Origin: JADLDV01 sp964546355
GTDB taxonomy: Bacteria > Patescibacteriota > Minisyncoccia > Phycocordibacterales > UBA9973
NCBI GenBank assembly: GCA_964546355.1
Contig: CAZJJM010000026.1
Coordinates: forward strand, 1 to 8,095
Length of the DNA stretch: 8,095 bases
Direction of reading: 5' to 3'
A model generated the notes under the pieces. The model saw nothing but the letters and a program-made list of their open reading frames with translations. It did no database searches and was not told the DNA's origin. Positions within the stretch are counted from its first letter, which is position 1; each line of letters starts with the position of its first letter. The position numbers and the translations under genes were made by a program. Below are positions 1-4,479 of the stretch, piece by piece.

Positions 1-1682
1 ACATCTATCCGATATGTAGGGAAGACAATCTCTTTCAGTCTTTTTGCTTCTGCGAGTACTGACTTTACTTGAATCGCTTTTTCTTGATCTGGATCTGGTT
101 CATCTATTCTTGGACAGATAATATACGCTTGTCTTCCTGCTTCAAGTTCAGTTCTAATCTTTTCATATGCAGCATCTCTTTTTGTTTGAGGAACGATTTC
201 AGTAATGACCGGTTTACGTCCACTGGGCATTTCATCAATAACTGAAAGATCTAAGTCTCCGTAAATAGTAAGTGCAAGTGTGCGAGGTATTGGTGTGGCA
301 GTCATAGAGAGATAGTGTGGAGCAACTTGTCTACCATCAGATTCTTTCTTTGCGAGCTTCATCCGTTGTGCAGTGCCAAATCGATGTTGTTCGTCGATAA
401 TCACGAGTCCGAGATGTTTGAATCCAACAGATTTTTGAATAAGTGCGTGTGTGCCGATTACAATCGGAATTTCACCATTCTTAATCCATTTCAATAATTG
501 TGTACGAGAAATTTCAGTCCAATCTTTCGTGGACGAAGCAACTTTGGTAGGGAATTTACGACATCCACTTCCTGTAATGAGTGCAATTGAAATACCGGTG
601 TGCTTGAAATACTCTATGAAGTTTTCAAAGAGTTGGGTTGCGAGCACTTCAGTTGGAGCCATATATGCAACTTGCAGACTGCCAAATGTTTGCATTTGGT
701 TTTTCTTTAGATCAAATGGACGGTTTTTTATAACTGCATATGCAATTGTTGCGGCGACAAATGTTTTACCTGAACCTACGTCTCCTTCGATAAGGCGTGA
801 CATGGGAATATCTTTTTTCAAATCGTTGAGCACGGTGTCGATAACACTCATTTGTGAATCGGTCGGTGTAAAAGGAAATCTACTGATGAAGTCTTCTATA
901 TCAGAATGGGGAATAGTGAGCATGTATGAGAACAGAGACTGATATGCTTGTCGCTCTTGTTGTCTGGTAAGTTGGATAAAAAAGACTTCTTCAAATGCGA
1001 ACCGTTTCCGTGCTGCTTGTGCATCAGATTCTTTTTTTGGCATGTGTATCCAAACGAGTGCCGTCTTGCGACTCGGAAGATTGTATTGTTTGAGGATATT
1101 CTCGGGAATTGTTTCTGGGATGTGATCGAGTACTCCTTGCCCGAGCATTTTGTGTACTGCATGATACATCCATTTTGACGTAAGTCCTCGTGTTTCAGGA
1201 TAGATAGGGAAGCCGAAGGTTTCCAGTCGAGTCTCATCTCCGTTGAAAAGTGAATCGTGTGTATCGATCGGAAGCACTGCTCGTTCTTGTATTTCTGGAT
1301 TGGCAATATATGCACCGTGAGTACCCTCTGTAACTTTTCCTGTGACTTCAACAATATCACCAACTTTTATTTTCTTTGCGAGGAATACCTGATTGAACCA
1401 GATGATATTCATTTCTCCGGTGATATCTTCTACTGTTGCTTCACCGATTGGTGTGCCGTTTTTCCATCCTTTTCTGGTGCCGGTATGTGTGACCTTCCCG
1501 CATATAGTTACGTGTTCACCAACAGTAACATCTGCGATATGTTTCCATGAACTGATTTGAGAATATCTGGTAGGAAAATATAAGAGGAGGTCTTCGAGTG
1601 TCGCGAGTCCGATTCGAGTTAGGGCTTTTTTTTGGATATCGTTCAGTCTGAAATGTTTCGTGATGAGGTCGTTCGGGTGCAT
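1..1682 (-). CDS. recG: ATP-dependent DNA helicase RecG, 3' end cut by window edge
   Basis: Superfamily 2 helicase that remodels stalled replication forks and Holliday junctions. The minus-strand frame is open from the ATG at 1682 to the left edge: 560 codons, against about 690 residues in E. coli RecG. About 130 C-terminal residues, with motifs IV-VI, are therefore outside. An OB-fold wedge domain lies at about residues 50-135. The Q-motif is FTPTDSQ (271-277), Walker A is GDVGSGKT (300-307), motif Ia APTE is at 342-345, DEQH is at 430-433 in VIIDEQHRFG, and motif III SMTATPIPRT is at 459-468. This combination is diagnostic of RecG. Compared with the E. coli protein as I remember it, there are two extra loops in helicase domain 1, near residues 320-337 and 372-392. 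No Shine-Dalgarno is present; the ATG lies six bases after an extended -10. The upstream regulator gene is separated from it by a terminator, so recG is probably its own transcription unit. It appears intact as far as visible. Confidence 0.97.
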   Translation of the reverse strand, partial: MHPNDLITKHFRLNDIQKKALTRIGLATLEDLLLYFPTRYSQISSWKHIADVTVGEHVTICGKVTHTGTRKGWKNGTPIGEATVEDITGEMNIIWFNQVFLAKKIKVGDIVEVTGKVTEGTHGAYIANPEIQERAVLPIDTHDSLFNGDETRLETFGFPIYPETRGLTSKWMYHAVHKMLGQGVLDHIPETIPENILKQYNLPSRKTALVWIHMPKKESDAQAARKRFAFEEVFFIQLTRQQERQAYQSLFSYMLTIPHSDIEDFISRFPFTPTDSQMSVIDTVLNDLKKDIPMSRLIEGDVGSGKTFVAATIAYAVIKNRPFDLKKNQMQTFGSLQVAYMAPTEVLATQLFENFIEYFKHTGISIALITGSGCRKFPTKVASSTKDWTEISRTQLLKWIKNGEIPIVIGTHALIQKSVGFKHLGLVIIDEQHRFGTAQRMKLAKKESDGRQVAPHYLSMTATPIPRTLALTIYGDLDLSVIDEMPSGRKPVITEIVPQTKRDAAYEKIRTELEAGRQAYIICPRIDEPDPDQEKAIQVKSVLAEAKRLKEIVFPTYRID

Positions 1683-1688
1683 AAAAGT

Positions 1689-1697
1689 AGTATAACA
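1689..1697 (-). promoter_or_regulatory. Extended -10 promoter of recG (predicted leaderless start)
   Basis: On the minus strand TG-T-TATACT (1697 to 1689) is a 5/6 match to TATAAT with the extended TGn element. Six bases then separate it from the recG ATG, so a start about seven bases after the hexamer would fall on the A of ATG. No -35 match is seen at 16-18 bases, as is usual for extended -10 promoters. The element overlaps the outer arm of the upstream terminator hairpin. Predicted from sequence only. Confidence 0.65.
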
Positions 1698-1729
1698 AAA
1701 ACACCGCAATTATGCGGTGTTTTTGTTAT
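1692..1729 (-). terminator. Inverted-repeat terminator after the response regulator
   Basis: A perfect 17-bp inverted repeat (1692-1708 with 1713-1729) surrounds a 4-base loop. A GC-rich core (ACCGCA/TGCGGT) is flanked by A5/T5 runs, so a U-rich tract follows the core on either strand. It begins inside the regulator's TAA stop codon (1728-1726) and ends in the recG promoter. On the minus strand it would end the kinase-regulator transcript. By symmetry it could also stop antisense transcription entering from recG. Confidence 0.85.
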
Positions 1730-2094
1730 TTAAGTAGTTCGTTGATTTTCTCTACAAGTTCTTCAAGAGTGAAGTTTGATTTGATCATGAAGTCATTTGC
1801 ACCGAGATCTTTTGCTTTTTTGATCTCCGCTTCTTCTCCAAGGTTTGAGAAGATGATAATTGGGGTTTTCTTGTAGCCTTTTTTACCACGGACTTCTTCC
1901 AGTACTGCAAAGCCGTCTTTGTCTCCTGGAAGCATGAGATCAAGGAGTAAGAAATCTATTTCCTCGTCGTCAAGAATTTTTAATCCTGCATTTGCTGTTG
2001 TTGCGGTTTTTACCTCAAAGCCACTCTTTGTCAGTTTACCTGCCTCAAGTCCTTGGAGGAATGTGTCATCTTCTATAATAAGTATTTTTTTCAT
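1726..2094 (-). CDS. Single-domain (CheY-like) response regulator
   Basis: A 122-residue stand-alone receiver domain with no DNA-binding or enzymatic output domain. The acidic pocket is E8-D9-D10 (IIEDD), the phospho-acceptor is D52 (LLDLMLPG), the switch serine is S83 (IIFSN) and the conserved lysine is K105. K105 is followed by Ser instead of the usual Pro. The frame can be extended to a TTG at 2112, but that would place an extended -10 element inside the gene. The ATG at 2094 gives the canonical MKKILIIEDD start and is preferred. It lies 24 bases downstream of the histidine kinase, its probable phosphodonor. With no output domain, signalling must go through protein-protein contact or onward phosphotransfer; the target is not visible here. 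The family is certain, the target unknown. Confidence 0.95.
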   Translation of the reverse strand: MKKILIIEDDTFLQGLEAGKLTKSGFEVKTATTANAGLKILDDEEIDFLLLDLMLPGDKDGFAVLEEVRGKKGYKKTPIIIFSNLGEEAEIKKAKDLGANDFMIKSNFTLEELVEKINELLK

Positions 2095-2100
2095 ATTTCT

Positions 2101-2128
2101 AGTATAGCACAAGAGCGATTAGGGTAAA
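2101..2128 (-). promoter_or_regulatory. Promoter of the response regulator (extended -10)
   Basis: The minus strand carries TG-C-TATACT (2109 to 2101), then exactly six bases, then the ATG at 2094. A possible -35, TTTACC (2128-2123, 4/6 match), sits 16 bases upstream, partly within the last codons of the kinase gene. This would let the regulator be transcribed separately from, and in excess of, the kinase. It predicts a leaderless mRNA, and no Shine-Dalgarno is present. Confidence 0.65.
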
Positions 2129-2865
2129 ATTGGCAAGGTAACGACAAAAGTTGTTCCTTCTGATAATGCACTTTTGAATGAGATGGTACCACCGAGTCCT
2201 TCCACGATTGTTTTGGTAATAGAGAGTCCAAGTCCTGTGCCGAGTTGTTCTTTTGTTTGAGCATTTTTTGCGCGAAAGAATTTGGTGAATATACTTCCTT
2301 GATCTTCTTGTGATATACCGATACCACTATCTTTGACTGATAATATAAGTGAATGGTTTTCTTCTGTGATTGTAATAAAAACTTTATCACCAGTGTTTGA
2401 ATATTTTATCGCGTTCTCTACGAGATTTTGTATAACGATCCGGAACTTGTCTTTGTCAGTGTGCAAGAGTGGAAGTGGGGAAGGTTTGAGGAAAAGTAAT
2501 TCAACACCACGCTTAAATGATTCACTGCTAAAATCAAAAAGGACTTCATCGATAAGTGCAACAAGGTCAACAGATTCTTTCTTGTACGTGAGTGAGAGAT
2601 CTTCTACGTGGAGAGAGTTGAGCATGTCTGAAACAAGAGCAATCATGCGCTCATTGCTTTCCATGCTTTTTTCAATCAATTTTTGTTGTTCTGGGGTAAG
2701 TGGTCCTGTATCACCATCGAGGAGCATTTTGAAAATCCATTTGAATGCTGATAATGATGTCCGGAGCTGATGCGTACTAATGGAAACAGTATCGTGTTGT
2801 CGTGCGATTTGTGTTTCAAGTTTTGCACACTTTTCTGATAAGGCTTGTATATCTTGTTCTTGCAT
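2119..2865 (-). CDS. Soluble sensor histidine kinase (HisKA + HATPase_c)
   Basis: A 248-residue cytoplasmic histidine kinase. A short helical, probably coiled-coil lead (1-28) precedes the dimerisation helix, whose phospho-acceptor is H32 in STHQLRTSLSAFKW. The HATPase domain carries an N-box NLVENAIKYS (N151), G1 DSGIGI (179-184), an F-box IFTKFFRA and G2 GTGLGL (209-214). No transmembrane segment, PAS, GAF or HAMP domain is visible, so the input is unknown. The residue after H32 is Gln, not Glu/Asp, and the usual Pro of HxLRTP is Ser; T36, linked to phosphatase activity, is kept. The frame extends to an ATG at 2934, but that start overlaps the tRNA-Thr gene and lies upstream of a good promoter, so the ATG at 2865 is preferred. 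The receiver gene directly downstream is the likely partner. Confidence 0.93.
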   Translation of the reverse strand: MQEQDIQALSEKCAKLETQIARQHDTVSISTHQLRTSLSAFKWIFKMLLDGDTGPLTPEQQKLIEKSMESNERMIALVSDMLNSLHVEDLSLTYKKESVDLVALIDEVLFDFSSESFKRGVELLFLKPSPLPLLHTDKDKFRIVIQNLVENAIKYSNTGDKVFITITEENHSLILSVKDSGIGISQEDQGSIFTKFFRAKNAQTKEQLGTGLGLSITKTIVEGLGGTISFKSALSEGTTFVVTLPILP

Positions 2866-2874
2866 ATGTGGAGT

Positions 2875-2903
2875 ATTGTACCATGATTGAATAAAGGTGA
2901 TAA
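2875..2903 (-). promoter_or_regulatory. Promoter of the histidine kinase (extended -10)
   Basis: On the minus strand TG-G-TACAAT (2883 to 2875) is a 5/6 extended -10. A -35-like TTATCA (2903-2898, 4/6) lies 17 bases upstream. Nine bases separate the hexamer from the ATG at 2865, which predicts a leader of only about three bases. It diverges from the tRNA-Thr gene, so the two transcription units share this 60-base gap. Confidence 0.55.
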
Positions 2904-2926
2904 ATATAGTATTGTTCAGTGGTATC

Positions 2927-2998
2927 GCCGTCATAGCTTAGTGGTAAAGCACTGTCTTGGTAAGACAGAGACCGTGAGTCCGATTCTCACTGACGGCT
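2927..2998 (+). tRNA. tRNA-Thr (anticodon GGT)
   Basis: A full cloverleaf of 72 bases can be folded by eye. The acceptor GCCGTCA/TGACGGC has 7 perfect pairs, the D stem GCTT/AAGC encloses loop AGTGGTA with G18-G19, and the anticodon stem CTGTC/GACAG encloses loop TTGGTAA. The variable loop has 5 bases and the T stem is GTGAG/CTCAC. Anticodon GGT reads ACC/ACU. G1:C72 and C2:G71 agree with bacterial threonine identity. The discriminator is T. CCA is not encoded (TCATTT follows the acceptor), so a CCA-adding enzyme is needed. The T loop reads TCCGATT, with C at position 55 where nearly all tRNAs have U (pseudouridine). A TATAGT at 2905-2910 is a possible -10 but lacks a convincing -35. Confidence 0.95.
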
Positions 2999-3030
2999 CA
3001 TTTATATAGAAGTCGCTCATTTTCATCAAA

Positions 3031-3051
3031 TGTGCTAGATTGTGCTCAGAT
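3031..3051 (+). repeat. Short tandem repeat upstream of the aspartokinase gene
   Basis: TGTGCTAGAT is followed at once by TGTGCTCAGAT: two adjacent near-copies differing by one inserted C, spaced about one helical turn. They end at a possible -10 (TATACA, 3051-3056), 18 bases before the aspartokinase ATG. The position would suit a regulator site, but two imperfect copies could be chance. Confidence 0.35.
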
Positions 3052-3074
3052 ATACACTTTAAAAAATTTAATAT

Positions 3075-4013
3075 ATGGAAATACATACCCACAAAATCGG
3101 AGGACGAGTTTTCGGGAATAATTTCTCTGAAACAATTCCACAAATGGAGACAGTCATTAAGAACAGTGGTTGTTTCGACAAAAACATGAGTCATGTTGTA
3201 ATAATTTCAGGATTTGGAGATGTAACAAATAGATTGCTTCAAATTGCACAATCTGGTGATCCATATCCAGAACTCAGAGCCTTGTATCATCAATATGCAG
3301 AACAGATAGATCTGTTAAGCAAAAATGGTAGTATTTCTGACAAGGCATACAGCTCTATGAAATTTTGGCATGCAGAATGTAAAGATAATCATTTTCAATT
3401 CATTCATGAATATGATAGATATGGTGACAAAAATGTACCCATATTTACAGACAAGAGACTTCTCGACACACATCTTTCTTTTGGGGAAATATTCTCTACA
3501 AAAATCGTGTATCTGTATTTACTTGAGAAAAAACTTCATCATTTACCTTTATCACATTTAGATGCAACCCGCATGTTGGTCACAGATGATGTGTACGGAA
3601 ATGCGGTAATTGATTTTGAAGAATCACAAAAATTGATAGACGTAAGACTTCAAAACTTAACAATTCCTCATCTCATTGTGGCTGAAGGGTTCATTGGGAA
3701 AACCAAGGAAGGTAAGATTACCACCTTGGGACGTGAAGGTTCTGACTACTCAGCAGCAGCTTTTGCTCGATTGATGAAATCAAAAAGTCTGACACTGTGG
3801 AAAGATGTTGATGGGATTTATAATCTTGATCCAAAAATACATGGTAATGCAAAAATGTATGAAAAATTACAGTTTGAAAAAATGCAGAAAAAAAGCAAAC
3901 ATGGAATGAAAATTGTACATCAAAAAGTTGCAGAAACATTGATAGGTCAAAATATTCCTTTGCGTATTCGATCGTTTTTTAAACTCGATAATAAGGGTAC
4001 ATTGATTTATTGA
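3075..4013 (+). CDS. Aspartokinase-like amino acid kinase lacking ACT domains
   Basis: A 312-residue amino-acid-kinase-fold protein. Its closest recognisable family is aspartokinase, which phosphorylates aspartate at the entry to Lys/Met/Thr and diaminopimelate synthesis. Landmarks in order: KIGGRVFG (7-14, for the usual KFGGTSV), VVIISGFGDVTNRLL (41-55), LSFGEIFS (134-141), TDDVYGNAVI (170-179), GFIGKTKEGKITTLGREGSDYSAAAFA (positions 205-231), WKDVDGIYNLDPKI (242-255), HGMKIVHQK (276-284, usually FGxKVLHP) and a terminal RSFFKLDNKGTLI. The protein stops just where the two regulatory ACT domains normally begin (common length 400-450), so it should lack that feedback control. The deviating glycine loop and the HQ for HP leave open a different substrate. 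It is AT-rich relative to recG and ftsE, and no pathway partner is next to it. ATG at 3075 is the first in frame, with no Shine-Dalgarno; a distinct terminator follows the TGA stop. Confidence 0.85.
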   Translation: MEIHTHKIGGRVFGNNFSETIPQMETVIKNSGCFDKNMSHVVIISGFGDVTNRLLQIAQSGDPYPELRALYHQYAEQIDLLSKNGSISDKAYSSMKFWHAECKDNHFQFIHEYDRYGDKNVPIFTDKRLLDTHLSFGEIFSTKIVYLYLLEKKLHHLPLSHLDATRMLVTDDVYGNAVIDFEESQKLIDVRLQNLTIPHLIVAEGFIGKTKEGKITTLGREGSDYSAAAFARLMKSKSLTLWKDVDGIYNLDPKIHGNAKMYEKLQFEKMQKKSKHGMKIVHQKVAETLIGQNIPLRIRSFFKLDNKGTLIY

Positions 4014-4017
4014 CCTC

Positions 4018-4047
4018 AAAAGATCTCCTTAATAAGAGGTCTTTTTT
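4018..4047 (+). terminator. Rho-independent terminator after the aspartokinase gene
   Basis: A 10-bp stem AAAAGATCTC/GAGGTCTTTT (one G·U pair) encloses an 8-base loop and runs into six T residues (4042-4047). It begins four bases after the TGA stop. A competing 6-bp pairing, GACCTC (4012-4017) with GAGGTC (4036-4041), uses the same 3' arm but overlaps the stop codon and is probably coincidental. Confidence 0.85.
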
Positions 4048-4064
4048 AGTGCGTGTATCTTGTG

Positions 4065-4073
4065 TGGTATAAT
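4065..4073 (+). promoter_or_regulatory. Perfect extended -10 promoter of the 112-residue gene
   Basis: TG-G-TATAAT is a consensus extended -10. It is followed by exactly six bases and then the ATG at 4080, predicting a transcript that starts at the start codon. No -35 is evident; that position is occupied by the T-run of the preceding terminator. It is the best promoter in the window and strongly favours the ATG at 4080 over the upstream GTG at 4053. Confidence 0.75.
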
Positions 4074-4079
4074 GTACGT

Positions 4080-4418
4080 ATGAATAATTTTGAAAAACCA
4101 CAAGCATCTAAAATAGAAATCACAGAAGAAATTCAAAAAAAAGCAATTCTAGAGGCTGATCGTTCGCTTTCCCCGCAAGAAAAATATAAAACAGGAAGTC
4201 TCAGTGAAGAAGATTTCAATTACATTGAACAGGTTGAAAAAAAGGCTCAGGAAAAACTTCAAAATCCAGAGTATCTTAAAGAAATATATGAAGGAATTAA
4301 AAAAGAAAGAAACCCAGGTAAGAGTATGGGGATTACTGCAACGGATGAATTGTATGATTCTACTATCTTGAAAAACTACAATGACGAAAAGTACGGAAAA
4401 GATAACAAGGCAGCGTAA
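4080..4418 (+). CDS. Small hydrophilic protein of unknown function
   Basis: I do not recognise a family. The 112-residue product is highly charged (rich in Lys and Glu), has no cysteine, signal peptide or membrane segment, and is probably cytoplasmic. Residues 14-78 look mostly helical, with heptad-like EEIQKKAILEA and IEQVEKKAQEKL stretches that may form coiled coil. Residues 79-112 (around NPGKSMGITATDELYD) look less regular and end in Lys/Ala. That this is a real gene is supported by a consensus extended -10 six bases before its ATG, by a terminator ending just upstream, and by no overlap with other genes. A frame extension to a GTG at 4053 would include the promoter and is rejected. It is followed 61 bases later by the DUF2207 gene; whether they share a transcript is unclear. 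Confidence 0.75.
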   Translation: MNNFEKPQASKIEITEEIQKKAILEADRSLSPQEKYKTGSLSEEDFNYIEQVEKKAQEKLQNPEYLKEIYEGIKKERNPGKSMGITATDELYDSTILKNYNDEKYGKDNKAA

Positions 4419-4479
4419 TTTTTTTATATAAAACTATAACTTATAAAGTGCTTTCAGAAACAATCATTGAAACTAAATT

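Noticed and set aside
451..1550. Plus- and minus-strand frames of 76-163 codons inside recG
   Set aside because: They are shadows of the continuous RecG frame, which carries all helicase motifs; the shadows show no domain and are Cys/Phe-rich.
2095..2112. TTG start of the response regulator at 2112
   Set aside because: The added codons are the extended -10 element itself; MKKILIIEDD from 2094 is the normal receiver N-terminus.
2866..2934. Longer kinase start at 2934 adding 23 residues
   Set aside because: It overlaps the tRNA-Thr gene on the other strand and lies upstream of the promoter at 2883-2875; the added residues look like no known domain.
2927..3000. tRNA-Thr as attachment site of an integrated element
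   Set aside because: No repeat of the tRNA 3' end was found further along and no integrase gene is present.
4416..4433. TTTTATATAAAA palindrome after the 112-residue gene as a terminator
   Set aside because: Only A/T pairs and essentially no loop; too weak to call, and more likely AT-rich promoter-type sequence.
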